Of a DNA stretch of 36,110 nucleotides, positions 17,999 to 27,462 are shown one piece after another. The position numbers and the translations under genes were made by a program. How positions within the stretch are numbered: position 1 is the first letter of the stretch; each line of letters begins with the position of its first letter. The notes under the pieces are model-generated. The model did not search any database. It worked only from the letters and a program-made list of their open reading frames with translations, and was not told the DNA's origin. Source of the stretch: Entamoeba histolytica HM-1:IMSS (lineage: Eukaryota; Evosea; Mastigamoebida; Endamoebidae); the NCBI RefSeq assembly GCF_000208925.1, contig NW_001915028.1, positions 1 through 36,110 of the forward strand, in the 5' to 3' direction.

Positions 17999-20083
17999 CT
18001 AATCATTATTTGTTTTAACTTCATTATTTGATATTTCAGAATCTTCATCTGAAAGATGTGTTGATCCTGAATTAGATAATATTACTTTTGGTTCTTCTTC
18101 TTTTTTATTTTCATGTGACTCAATATCGCTTTCAATAATTACATTTTTTTCTTTTAATAAAGAAGATTCTTCATTCTTTTCTTCATTCTTTTCTTCATTA
18201 CTACTTTCTTTATTTTCTTCTTTATTTTCTTCTTTATTTTCTTCTTTATTTTCTTCTTTACTTTCACTGCTATCTTTTATTTCATTATATTTTTCATTAT
18301 GTTTTTCATTATGTTCATAATCAGTGAAAGATGGAACATGAATTTCTTCATGTTTTTCTTCAGTAAATTGAGTTTGAGTAAATGCAAATTGATTATCCGT
18401 AGGAATTCCATATTTGTTAGTTTCAACAAAACTTTCTGGTTCATATTTTCTTTTAAGATAATCTCTTTCTGCTTTAACTTTATTTAACTCATCATTTAGT
18501 TTAACTAATTCTTTTTTTAAATCTTCAATAAGATTAATTTGCACTTCCGTTATATGCTGTGTAAGTATTTGTTCATCTGTTAATTCAGTAGTTTCATTTC
18601 GTTTATGATCCTTTTCTTGAGAAAGTTTTTTAAAAGTAGAAGGTAATAAAGATCCTCTTGGACTTCTTGGAGGTTTTGTATCTTTTTCTTTACTTTCATC
18701 TTTCTTTTTATCTTCTTTTGATTCAGTTGTGGTAGAAGAAGATGTTGTATTAGTTTTTCTTTCAAATTTCATTTTAGACCAACCTTTAGCAATTAATGTA
18801 TTAATATTTCCTTCTATACTTCCTTTTCTTCCCTTCTTTTCTTTTTTTTCTTTTTTAATTTTTGGTGTTGTTCCATCACTGATTGGTGATTCACAATGTT
18901 CTAATTCCTTTTCTTTTTCTGTTCCTTCGTCTAACTTTTCTATATTTAATTCTTCTTTAGGACTTGAAGGTACTTCAGAAACTCTAATATTTTTATTTTT
19001 GTCTATACCAAGTGCTGGAGTTAAGTTTGTTTCACTGTTGCATTTACTAAGTTTTGCTTTGGTTCTTACTTGAGGTGTTGCTTGAGGTAAATCAGAATCT
19101 TTTTTAATAGTAGTTTTGATCATACCAGTTAATCTACAAAATGGTATTTTTTGGTGGGGAATAACACATGGATATTCAGGTGGTATTAATCCTTCTTTTT
19201 CATTACGTTGTTTAATAGAAAAAAATATTGGTTCGTAATTATTTAATACAAACTCAAAAGCTGATATGGCATTTTTTGTATGAATTAATTCATCAACACC
19301 TTCAAATGGTGGTGGTCTACAAACAGTTAGTCCAATGCATGTGGCTAAATTTGATGCATTCATTCTTGTTTTTTCTTCGTTTAACTGAATTTCATATAAA
19401 AAACTACATAAATACCATAGTGTGTCTTGATTCATTTTAGGAAGACTTTCCATAAACAACTTTGGATCAGTGGTTTTTAATGGTAATTCAATAAATTGTT
19501 TGTAATATTCATATGGGATTAATGGTTCTGGTAGTTGTCGAAGGTAATCTTTTAATATTGCTGCTGCAACTCTACAATCATCAAATGATTCCATATCAAC
19601 ATCTTGATCACAATCTAATATTGTTTTAATTCTTGACAACGATACATGAGATGCATTAGTTCTAAATATTCCTTCTAGTTCTTTTCCTTCATGTGTTAAT
19701 AAATATTGTAAGGATCTAAATACAGGAATAGGAAAACGCCATGACGACTTTTTTACTGCACATGATAATGGATATCCAAATACTCCAAATGTCTTTGAAA
19801 CTAATGCCATTTTATTTACCCAATATCTAACCATATCATCGTCTTTACAAAAAAAGACAAATTGTTTATCATAAACAACTTCAAAACAGAGTGATTTCTT
19901 ACTTTCTTCTATTGGTATTTCCATTTCTATTGTCCTACTAACAATGGCTTTAGTTAAATCAATTCGTGGACGCTTATCAATTTGAATAAAAGGTCGGTTT
20001 TTGTATTGAACAATCTCAATCCTCCGTTCTTCAAAACGATTTTTTTTCCACATTTCTATTATAGAGAGGTTCTCTTTTTGCAT
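17999..20083 (-). CDS. PH-RhoGAP domain protein
   Basis: A 694-residue protein. Residues about 10-95 resemble a PH domain (KNRPFIQIDKRPRIDLTKA, with a final helix YWVNKMALV). Residues about 103-290 are a RhoGAP domain with the arginine finger in GIFRTNAS (Arg141), the DYLRQLPEPLIP motif (179-190) and MNASNLATCIGLTV (241-254). It should stimulate GTP hydrolysis by Rho/Rac GTPases and so affect actin-driven motility and phagocytosis. The rest is low complexity: basic KKEKKEKKGRK, Ser/Thr runs, a coiled coil (IEDLKKELVKLNDELNKVKA) and an acidic KEEN repeat tail. The first ATG is used; Met11 (MWKKNRF) is an alternative, since a CATTTAAAG TATA-like sequence sits only about 10-20 nt before the first ATG. 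Confidence 0.93.
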   Translation of the reverse strand: MQKENLSIIEMWKKNRFEERRIEIVQYKNRPFIQIDKRPRIDLTKAIVSRTIEMEIPIEESKKSLCFEVVYDKQFVFFCKDDDMVRYWVNKMALVSKTFGVFGYPLSCAVKKSSWRFPIPVFRSLQYLLTHEGKELEGIFRTNASHVSLSRIKTILDCDQDVDMESFDDCRVAAAILKDYLRQLPEPLIPYEYYKQFIELPLKTTDPKLFMESLPKMNQDTLWYLCSFLYEIQLNEEKTRMNASNLATCIGLTVCRPPPFEGVDELIHTKNAISAFEFVLNNYEPIFFSIKQRNEKEGLIPPEYPCVIPHQKIPFCRLTGMIKTTIKKDSDLPQATPQVRTKAKLSKCNSETNLTPALGIDKNKNIRVSEVPSSPKEELNIEKLDEGTEKEKELEHCESPISDGTTPKIKKEKKEKKGRKGSIEGNINTLIAKGWSKMKFERKTNTTSSSTTTESKEDKKKDESKEKDTKPPRSPRGSLLPSTFKKLSQEKDHKRNETTELTDEQILTQHITEVQINLIEDLKKELVKLNDELNKVKAERDYLKRKYEPESFVETNKYGIPTDNQFAFTQTQFTEEKHEEIHVPSFTDYEHNEKHNEKYNEIKDSSESKEENKEENKEENKEENKESSNEEKNEEKNEESSLLKEKNVIIESDIESHENKKEEEPKVILSNSGSTHLSDEDSEISNNEVKTNND
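18209..18256 (-). repeat. four perfect 12-nt tandem copies encoding KEEN
   Basis: The plus-strand unit TTTATTTTCTTC occurs four times without interruption and encodes an acidic KEEN repeat in the RhoGAP tail. Slippage-prone and probably variable in copy number. Confidence 0.9.
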
Positions 20084-20349
20084 GTTTATGAGCTTTAAAT
20101 GAAATGTAGTACCTTTTTGTTCTTTTTCTTTTTTCCAGCATTTTTCTTTTTTTTCTTAGAATTTCTTAATAAATATGAAACAATCTCTCCTCTTCCCTCT
20201 CATTAAAATTTGTATGATTTGTATCATTCATTTTTTTCCTTCTAAATCTCTTTTTAGTTTATTATAAAGTTCTTGTAACAAAAAACATCATAATTTCTTA
20301 TAATCACAATTTTTGAATAACACAATTTAACCCTAATTTTGAAAAATCT

Positions 20350-20370
20350 ATGACAAAAGAAAGTCATTAA
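20350..20370 (+). other. small upstream ORF touching the FCF1 start
   Basis: ATG at 20350 opens a six-codon frame (MTKESH) whose TAA overlaps the FCF1 ATG by one base (TAATG). An initiator-like AAAAATCT sits at 20342-20349, so the uORF may be in the mRNA. Translation is not shown. Confidence 0.4.
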
Positions 20371-20945
20371 TGCCTAAAGCTGCAAGTCGTCCACGATTAT
20401 TGAAACCAAAAAGTGTGACATGTTTAAAACCACAACCAACTAAGCGTGAAAAACAATTAAAGGAATTAGGACTTGTAAAAGAAACACCTAAACAAGTAGT
20501 TGTTAGTCCTATTGATGAGTCGTATAAGTATTTTGCTGATAATCCTAATTTAGGTCCTCCTTATCATCTTCTTCTTGATACTAACTTTATTCAATTTTCA
20601 ATAGGTAAGAAAGTTGATATTTTTGAGGGTGCAATGAGATGCTTATTGGCTAAAGTTATTCCTTGCATCACTGATTGTGTTATGGCTGAATTAGAATTAC
20701 TTGGAAAGAAATTTCAAATGGCATTAAAGATTGCTCGTGATCCTCGTTTTAAGAGACTGACTTGTGACCACAAAGGTCATTATGGAGATGATTGTATTGT
20801 ACAAAGAGTAACAGCACATAGAATATATATTGTATGTACTTGTGATAAGGACTTAAAACGTCGTTTAAGAAAGATTCCAGGTGTACCATTAATGACTGTG
20901 GGTAATCATAAATTTGATATAGAAAAACTTCCTCGTCGTCTCTAA
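20370..20945 (+). CDS. FCF1: FCF1/UTP24 PIN-domain rRNA-processing protein
   Basis: FCF1 (Utp24) is an essential SSU processome nuclease implicated in early 18S rRNA cleavages in the nucleolus. The 191-residue protein is full length for the family. The PIN domain covers about 64-175: HLLLDTNFIQFSI (Asp70), CITDCVMAELE (Asp102, Glu107), DDCIVQR (Asp140, Asp141) and CTCDKDLKRRLRKIPGVPLM (Asp159). The acidic active-site residues are all present. The conserved CDHKGHYGDDC segment follows the RDPRFKRL motif. The N-terminal 45 residues are basic, as usual, but do not match the animal KTRKYATMKR opening, so a small upstream exon cannot be excluded. Divergent from RhoGAP with about 286 bases between their starts. 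Confidence 0.96.
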   Translation: MPKAASRPRLLKPKSVTCLKPQPTKREKQLKELGLVKETPKQVVVSPIDESYKYFADNPNLGPPYHLLLDTNFIQFSIGKKVDIFEGAMRCLLAKVIPCITDCVMAELELLGKKFQMALKIARDPRFKRLTCDHKGHYGDDCIVQRVTAHRIYIVCTCDKDLKRRLRKIPGVPLMTVGNHKFDIEKLPRRL

Positions 20946-23619
20946 TTTTAATTGTTTTAACACGTTAATGTTTTTATTGCTTTTATAATAAATATTATTA
21001 AGAAAAAACGTAGTGTTAGAAACAACACAAACATTAATACAAAACAAATAATGAAATATCAAATAATATATGATTATGATGATGTAATTTAATAAGAAAT
21101 ATAATAAATAACAATAGAAAGAATGAAACAAGATAATATAAAAGAATAATAAGAAAAGAAAAAGAAATAAATGAAGATATTAATAATAAATGAAATTATA
21201 CATAATAATATAATAATAATGAAATATTCATTCATAAAATAAGAAATAAAGAAATGATATTGTTTAAAAATAAAGCAAAAATCAAGAAGAAGATAAAAAG
21301 AAGAAATAAAATAAATAAAAATCATTATTCACAAAACAAGAATAAAAACTAAATAATAAACAAAACAAAGAAAATCCACAAATTAATGAGATTTTATGTA
21401 AATAATAAAAATTAATCAATGAATAAATTACAATTATATTATTATTTAATTATCTAATGTTGACTTTCTTTCGATTATTTGATGTTGAAAGTAATATATA
21501 TTTTAAATATGTCATTTTTCATTGGTTATACATGTTCAATTTTATTTATTATTTATTTAAAATTTATTTATTTATTTATATATTTTTGATATTCTATTTG
21601 TTATAATATCATTATGTTGATGAGATATGATATTCTAGAATCAATTTATTCTTTATTTATTCAATTTTTATAAAAATAGACTTGTTTTTATTTTTAATAA
21701 TAAAATAAAAAATGCATTGAATAGATTGGTAAAACATTATTTTAATGAATAACAACAAAATAAACTAGTATTCTTTAAATTTAAATGAATTGATAATATT
21801 ATAATAATTAAAGAATAAGGAATGTATAAATACTTTAATTTAATAAATGATATTATTATACTTCTATTTTCTAAGATGAATTTGTACTTTCTTTTTAATT
21901 TAGTATTAGGTGTTTATTTAAAAGTATAAATAAATACTTATTTAAATTATTTCTTTATATTAATAGAAATAATAAAATGAGAATATTAATATAGAAAGAT
22001 TATTTCATAATAATTTTATTTTAAATATAATGATGAGTAAACTAAAAGAATGAAATGTTTTATTGAAATTATTTAATAAAAATACGAGATAATAGAATGA
22101 AAATGATTTGTAAATTATGAAATAAACATTTTTAATATAATATTCTTTTATTATTTCTTATCATTGCCACTAATCTATAATGTAAATATTATAAAAATAT
22201 ATTCCAAAATATAATTTGAATGTACTAAAACAATAAGTCATAGCATTAATAAATACAAACATAATGTTTTTAATAATTGGTCATTTACCTGTCATTATTT
22301 TAGAATTCTTGATTAAACCATCTTGTATTAATAAATACAAATACTTTACTTTAACAAATATTCTTTATGGATTTACTCAAAAACAGTATTCTTAAATGTT
22401 TATTGAGCAATATAATTATTCTGATTTATATTATCTATACAATGTTCTATTAAAGAATAATTTATTTCAGAACTGCTTATACAATTCATTAAACACAACA
22501 ATACTCTTATTTGATTATAGTATCTCTATGAATCAATTAATGAATCAAATAAATTTAACCTCAAATTTTAATTCATTTCTATAATTTATAGTGTTTAATT
22601 TGAATAATATTTTCTTAATATAGTTCTTTTTTATTTTCCAAACTAATAACAACAAATATTATATATTGAAGAGTTAGTTTCAACTAAATAACAAAACCTA
22701 ATAGTAGAACACAAAAATAAACAAATTGGTGAAGATAGTGTATCTGTTTGGTATTGTTCAACGACTAAGTTCATATCAGATTAATTAATAAATTTCTTAA
22801 CAAAAACCCAATGAATGGAATTTAAAGAAATATAAATTTAGTACTTAATTTTGACTCTCAATATGTTTATAATATTGTTAATAAAGAGAATGTATAAGAA
22901 AACAACAGACAAGAAATAATAATGTATTTTAAAACTAAAAGTCTAAGTATCATACCTAATAAAAAATTTAAATTTTATCAAATAGAAAACTATATTATAG
23001 TAGTTATTAATGATGAATAAAAAAAAAGAAAATAAATGAGATATTGCCTAATATATTTAAATGATATAGACTTATAAAAATAAGTAACTAATCAAAGATA
23101 ATTTTCAAAACACAAATTATCTAAAAATAGATAACAAAAGATAAAAATATCCTAAATATACAAAATAACCACTCCAAGAAGTAATATAATATGTATAACA
23201 GTTATAAGTAAATTATGAAAAAGAAAGTATTTATAAATGAAAGAAATAAATAAAGGTAATAGGATTACATTAGACTTTTGATAAAATAAAAAAAGAAATT
23301 ATAGTATATATTAATTAAAAATTTCATATTTAATGAAGATTCATTGGTTTAAATAATAATGTAATTATTGTATTTTAAATTGAAAAAAGGAATTAATAGT
23401 TATTTAAACAGATATATAATTAAATAATTAATATTATTCATTTTATTAATACTTATTTATCATATAAATATAAAAATTGAACTAATCATACTAAAAACCA
23501 AATCCAATAATAATTAAAACCAGTATTAAATTCAATAAAAAAAATTGTTTATTGGTAAAAACAAATAACCAGAGTATTTTGTTATGTAATAAACGAAATA
23601 ATATTTTTGTAAAGAAGAC

Positions 23620-23744
23620 ATAAAACTTAAAGTTTTATTCTGGTATAAATTAACAATTTAGTTAACCCCCGTTTCGAGTCATCACGCAAGAAATATGACA
23701 AGAGTGTATTATATAATTCATTTTTGAGTGTGTTTTAGCTCAAA
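23620..23744. ncRNA. candidate structured noncoding RNA or element
   Basis: Within A/T-only DNA this patch contains four successive potential stem-loops: ATAAAACT/AGTTTTAT (23620-23638, 3-nt loop), TTAAC/GTTAA (23650-23665), GTCAT/ATGAC (23678-23699, 12-nt loop) and TTTGAG/CTCAAA (23723-23744, 10-nt loop). Between them is the GC-rich AACCCCCGTTTCGAGTCATC. It does not match a tRNA, 5S, snRNA or SRP pattern that I know. Strand unknown. Confidence 0.3.
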
Positions 23745-24212
23745 CATGCAAACAATTTGTTGTTTATTCATACCATATAACTAATAATATTATTTATAAA
23801 CGAAGAACTAACTAAAACTAACTCAACAGAAGAAGAATAAACAAAAGATCAGAGTTAATCTTTTTCTTATCATTATTTAAAATTCATTTAGCTTCAATAA
23901 ATATAGTCAAATAATATACTCTAAAAAAAGGAATAACTTTTTCAAAAAAAGAAGAATAAAGTGAATATAAAGAAATATAATTAATTCTAATTTCTTCTTT
24001 TTTTTTTCTTAACAAGAAAAAAAGTAAAAATAGGATTTTTTGAAATTGCTTTTGATATTTTATGTAATTTTAATTCAATAAATCTGAGTTTGTAGGATTT
24101 TAATTATAATTTTTCACTTCTTATTTGGTGTATTAAATACTTAAGAAATTGAAATTTCTCGAACATCTTTTAGATATTTTTAGTTTATGACACAATTAAT
24201 AATTCACCTTGC

Positions 24213-24221
24213 GAACGAACT
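24213..24221 (+). promoter_or_regulatory. GAAC core-promoter element
   Basis: GAACGAACT, a doubled GAAC, ends 18 nt upstream of the ATG at 24240. Confidence 0.45.
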
Positions 24222-24239
24222 GTAAAATAATAAAAATAA

Positions 24240-25349
24240 ATGACTACTAAGTACAGTGTAAGGTTTAGAGGAATTATTCATATTAGTGGCGAAAATAACT
24301 CTGTTTTTTCTGGCTTAATGAAGTCAACGTCAGAGTTTATTCTTAATACAATGTCTTCTTTAAATGAAGATCATAAACCAAATGTTCCACAAATAATTAA
24401 AACCATTCAAGACTCTCAAATGGTAGAACGTCTTGAAAAAATCACAAAATTTTCAGAAGAAGAAATTAAATTAATTCAAATTGCTGAAGACCAAAAAGAG
24501 AGTTTAAAAATTTTAGAGAAAATTAAAAAAGAGAAACAAGTAATTTTTAAGATTTATCAAAATATGAATAATTTAGAACAGTTAAGAGATTACTGTTCTC
24601 GTGTAGTTGATTTTGTATCAGATGTGTCTCAAATATTAAAAAATGTAGATTTATGGAATTGTAAAGGAGCAATTAGTTATATTGATAAATTAAGGTTGTA
24701 TATTAAAACAATGGTTGAATATTTAAAAGCTAATTCTGGAAGAAAAATCATATCTTCTGAACTTAATAGTGTTCGTCCTACTGGAGATGTTATAGTTAAT
24801 GCAGTATATAATTTTATGACTTCAAGAAGTAGTACTTACAAAGAAGAAGAAGGAAAAGTTAATATGTGTGCTTTAAATATTAAAATGGGTTATGATAATC
24901 TTTATGAATTTGTACTTGGTAAACAACCTGTTGAAAAAGTTAAAGAATTTAAAGAAAGTCTAGATGAAGCAGAGAGGTATCTTAAAAAAGAATTTGACTT
25001 TGGAGTCATTGTGAATGTTGAAAAGAAAGATATTGCTGAACAAGCTATTATTAGTCTTGAAAATGCTAAGACTCAAGAAGATAAGGACAAAGCAGCTATC
25101 CAATTACTTAATGGATTGAATGAACGTGCATTATTACAAAAAGATGAACATAAAAAGAAAATTCTTGCTAAAGTCATTACTACAAAAGATAATAAAAAGA
25201 AGAAAAATTACACTGAGTTATTGCAAGCTGCAAGAAAATTATCTGAAAATGTTGATTCTTTGAAAGAAATAGTTTATCAAACTGATACTGCTTCTTGTAT
25301 TGATATTCTTTCTTTTTCACAAGTCAGAGATCAAATGCTTGGCATGTAA
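24240..25349 (+). CDS. uncharacterised all-helical protein
   Basis: A 369-residue protein that I do not recognise. It has no signal peptide and no TM segment. Except for a short beta-like N-terminus (KYSVRFRGIIHISGENN), it is predicted almost wholly helical, with charged amphipathic helices (for example EKITKFSEEEIKLIQIAEDQ, LENAKTQEDKDKAAIQLLNG, LLQAARKLSENVDSLKEIV) spaced like a helical bundle. A lysine-rich loop (TTKDNKKKKNY) interrupts the last third. The pattern recalls vinculin/alpha-catenin, talin or other cytoskeletal helical bundles, but I see no diagnostic motif and make no claim. It sits alone after the 3.3-kb gap, 213 bases upstream of TPI in the same direction. Confidence 0.85.
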   Translation: MTTKYSVRFRGIIHISGENNSVFSGLMKSTSEFILNTMSSLNEDHKPNVPQIIKTIQDSQMVERLEKITKFSEEEIKLIQIAEDQKESLKILEKIKKEKQVIFKIYQNMNNLEQLRDYCSRVVDFVSDVSQILKNVDLWNCKGAISYIDKLRLYIKTMVEYLKANSGRKIISSELNSVRPTGDVIVNAVYNFMTSRSSTYKEEEGKVNMCALNIKMGYDNLYEFVLGKQPVEKVKEFKESLDEAERYLKKEFDFGVIVNVEKKDIAEQAIISLENAKTQEDKDKAAIQLLNGLNERALLQKDEHKKKILAKVITTKDNKKKKNYTELLQAARKLSENVDSLKEIVYQTDTASCIDILSFSQVRDQMLGM

Positions 25350-25515
25350 TTCTACTTTTTTTATGTATTATTTATTTTCTTATCATTACTTTATATCACA
25401 TCAAGAAATTAACAACCCGAAGATTGAAGAAAATTAATAAAATTAAAAAAAAGATGAAGGGTTTTTATGTTAGACAAAAAGAAGAGTAAAAATAATACGT
25501 GTAAAATCGTGGCGA

Positions 25516-25534
25516 TATTATAAAAAAGAACTTT
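25516..25534 (+). promoter_or_regulatory. TPI core promoter (TATA-like plus GAAC)
   Basis: TATTATAAAAAAG (25516-25528) overlaps AAGAACTTT (25526-25534), which ends 28 nt before the TPI ATG. Both match Entamoeba core elements. Confidence 0.5.
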
Positions 25535-25562
25535 AAAGAATAAAAAAATAATCAATTAAAAA

Positions 25563-26348
25563 ATGTCAGCTCGTAAATTTGTCGTTGGTGGAAATTGGAA
25601 ATGTAATGGTACTCTTGCTAGTATTGAAACTTTAACTAAAGGAGTTGCTGCTTCAGTTGATGCTGAACTTGCTAAGAAAGTTGAAGTTATTGTTGGAGTT
25701 CCATTTATTTATATTCCAAAAGTTCAACAAATTCTTGCAGGAGAAGCTAATGGTGCTAATATACTCGTTTCTGCAGAAAATGCATGGACTAAATCAGGAG
25801 CATATACTGGAGAAGTTCATGTTGGAATGTTAGTTGATTGCCAAGTTCCATATGTTATTCTTGGACATTCTGAAAGAAGACAAATTTTCCATGAAAGTAA
25901 TGAACAAGTTGCTGAAAAAGTTAAAGTTGCTATTGATGCTGGATTAAAAGTCATTGCCTGTATTGGCGAAACTGAAGCACAAAGAATTGCTAATCAAACT
26001 GAAGAAGTTGTTGCAGCACAACTTAAAGCTATTAATAATGCTATTTCAAAAGAAGCATGGAAGAATATTATTCTTGCATATGAACCAGTCTGGGCTATTG
26101 GAACTGGTAAGACTGCTACTCCAGATCAAGCTCAAGAAGTTCATCAATACATCAGAAAGTGGATGACTGAAAATATTTCTAAAGAAGTTGCTGAAGCTAC
26201 AAGAATTCAATATGGTGGATCTGTTAATCCAGCTAACTGTAATGAACTTGCTAAGAAAGCTGACATTGATGGTTTCTTAGTTGGAGGAGCTTCATTAGAT
26301 GCTGCTAAATTCAAGACTATCATTAACTCAGTTTCTGAGAAATTCTAA
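25563..26348 (+). CDS. TPI1: triosephosphate isomerase
   Basis: Catalyses interconversion of dihydroxyacetone phosphate and glyceraldehyde 3-phosphate in cytosolic glycolysis, the main energy pathway of this fermentative amoeba. The 261-residue protein is complete, with Lys13 (GGNWKCN), His102 (ILGHSERR) and Glu174 (AYEPVWAIGTGKT, including flexible loop 6) as catalytic residues, and phosphate-gripping YGGSVN and GFLVGGASL near the C-terminus. The sequence reads like the E. histolytica enzyme, with a differing residue or two at the very N-terminus (MSARKF). Codon use is more regular than in neighbours (many GCT, GTT, GAA), as expected for a highly expressed gene. Intronless. The first ATG is used. 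Confidence 0.99.
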   Translation: MSARKFVVGGNWKCNGTLASIETLTKGVAASVDAELAKKVEVIVGVPFIYIPKVQQILAGEANGANILVSAENAWTKSGAYTGEVHVGMLVDCQVPYVILGHSERRQIFHESNEQVAEKVKVAIDAGLKVIACIGETEAQRIANQTEEVVAAQLKAINNAISKEAWKNIILAYEPVWAIGTGKTATPDQAQEVHQYIRKWMTENISKEVAEATRIQYGGSVNPANCNELAKKADIDGFLVGGASLDAAKFKTIINSVSEKF

Positions 26349-26634
26349 AGTAAATTGAATTAGGTTTTATATAACATATTTTTGTTTACTTAGAGAAATA
26401 AAAATATTTTAGTATAATGAAGAAAATTTAATAAATAATTTAATTCATTTTTTCGAGTAATATATGAGGTTTGTCAAAGAAAATCACATAGAAAAAAGAA
26501 AAAGAAATAAATAATAAAGATATAATAAAACAAAAGGATAAAAAAGAAACTAATAAAAATAGAATTGCTAAAAAAAAGCCACGTTAGTATCAATTAATCT
26601 CCACATCATATTTAATTATAGCAGTTAAGAATTA

Positions 26635-26672
26635 GTATAAAAGGAAATCTCAAACTTTAACTTTATTCAAAT
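26635..26672 (+). promoter_or_regulatory. TATA box and initiator of the repeat-protein gene
   Basis: GTATAAAAG (26635-26643) is close to the Entamoeba GTATTTAAAG box. An initiator-like TTTATTCAAATT follows about 20 nt later (26661-26672) and the ATG is at 26682, giving a very short leader. It suggests a strong, precisely started transcript. Confidence 0.6.
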
Positions 26673-26681
26673 TACATTATA

Positions 26682-27320
26682 ATGAGAGCACGTATGGTAG
26701 GACCAGGAAGTTCTTCTTCAAATTATAAAGCAACTGTTGATCCTTGTAGATTTATGGGTTGTGGACCTTCTTCATCTACAACTTCTGGTTACAGAAGACC
26801 AGGTTCTGATGCAGCTGGACCTATGGCATCTCGTGGTACTTGGGCAGCTACTACAGATATTGGAGTTACTGCTGCAGCAGCTAAAACAAGTGAATCAGGT
26901 TATAGAGCTGGATCAAACGCAGCTGGACCTATGGCATCTAAAGGAACATGGGAGGCAACAACCGATATTGGATTGACAGCACCTGTTGGACCAGATGCCT
27001 ATGAAGCAGGTTATAGAGGTGCTGGATCAAACGCAGCTGGACCTATGGCATCTAAAGGAACATGGGAGGCAACAACAGACATTGGATTAACAGCACCTGT
27101 TGGACCAGATGCTTATGAAGCAGGTTATAGAGGAGTAAGTTCTGATGCAGCTGGACCTATGGCATCTAAAGGAACATGGGAGGCAACAACCGATATTGGA
27201 TTAACAGCACCATGTTCAGGAAATGAACCAGTTCCAGACTCATATTCAGGTGCTGCTGTTTTAGAAGAACAAAGAAGACTTGAAGAAGAAGCCGCAGCTG
27301 CAGCAGCTGCTCAACAATAA
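26682..27320 (+). CDS. Ala/Gly-rich tandem-repeat protein, unknown function
   Basis: A 212-residue protein without signal peptide or TM segment. After a Ser-rich head with two cysteines (MRARMVGPGSSSSNY, PCRFMGCGPSSS) come four repeats of 37-38 residues (36-72, 73-109, 110-147, 148-about 183) with the core AAGPMASKGTWEATTDIGLT. Repeat 1 is diverged (MASRGTWAATTDIGVT), repeats 2-4 are nearly identical. The tail is an acidic helix followed by an alanine run (QRRLEEEAAAAAAAQQ). The gene is clearly richer in G+C than its surroundings and has the codon use of an abundant protein. I recognise no family. The regular short repeats recall structural or filament-associated proteins, but that is speculation. 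Located between TPI and the START gene on the same strand. Confidence 0.88.
   Translation: MRARMVGPGSSSSNYKATVDPCRFMGCGPSSSTTSGYRRPGSDAAGPMASRGTWAATTDIGVTAAAAKTSESGYRAGSNAAGPMASKGTWEATTDIGLTAPVGPDAYEAGYRGAGSNAAGPMASKGTWEATTDIGLTAPVGPDAYEAGYRGVSSDAAGPMASKGTWEATTDIGLTAPCSGNEPVPDSYSGAAVLEEQRRLEEEAAAAAAAQQ
26787..27233 (+). repeat. four tandem 111-114-nt coding repeats
   Basis: Units begin at 26787, 26898, 27009 and 27123, each starting with codons for Gly-Tyr-Arg. Units 2 and 3 are almost identical at DNA level, including synonymous positions, suggesting recent duplication or gene-conversion homogenisation. Confidence 0.9.
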
Positions 27321-27462
27321 ATAATCGTTTAATTTAATAAACTATTTCATAGTAGAGAAAGTTTTATTATATTTGTATATTTTATTTAATCATTTAAGTT
27401 AAGAATGAAAGTTAAGTTTAATTAATAATATTAAACCTTCTAAAATCTAAAAAATATAAATA

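Larger units (their letters stand above)
20946..24239. other. 3.3-kb gene-free AT-rich region
   Basis: By far the longest gap here. No ATG frame longer than about 80 codons exists, and none looks like a protein (compositions are Ile/Phe/Tyr/Asn-rich, as in noncoding AT DNA). The repeated string ATTAATAAATACAAA occurs near 22243 and 22325. A GC-richer, hairpin-rich patch lies near 23620-23744. No tRNA or rRNA was recognised. Possible uses are replication origin, matrix attachment or a noncoding transcript; none is shown. Confidence 0.55.

Noticed and set aside
20889..21325. Two overlapping minus-strand frames of about 80 codons (Ile/Tyr/Phe-rich).
   Set aside because: Composition is what random AT-rich DNA gives, and one overlaps the end of FCF1.
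22396..22584. A 62-codon ATG frame within the large gap.
   Set aside because: Asn/Tyr/Leu-rich without motif; no promoter element or homologue visible.
23665..23690. GTTTCGAGTC resembles a tRNA B box (GGTTCGANTCC).
   Set aside because: No matching T-stem, acceptor stem or A box lies at tRNA spacing, so it is not a tRNA gene; kept only as part of the structured patch.
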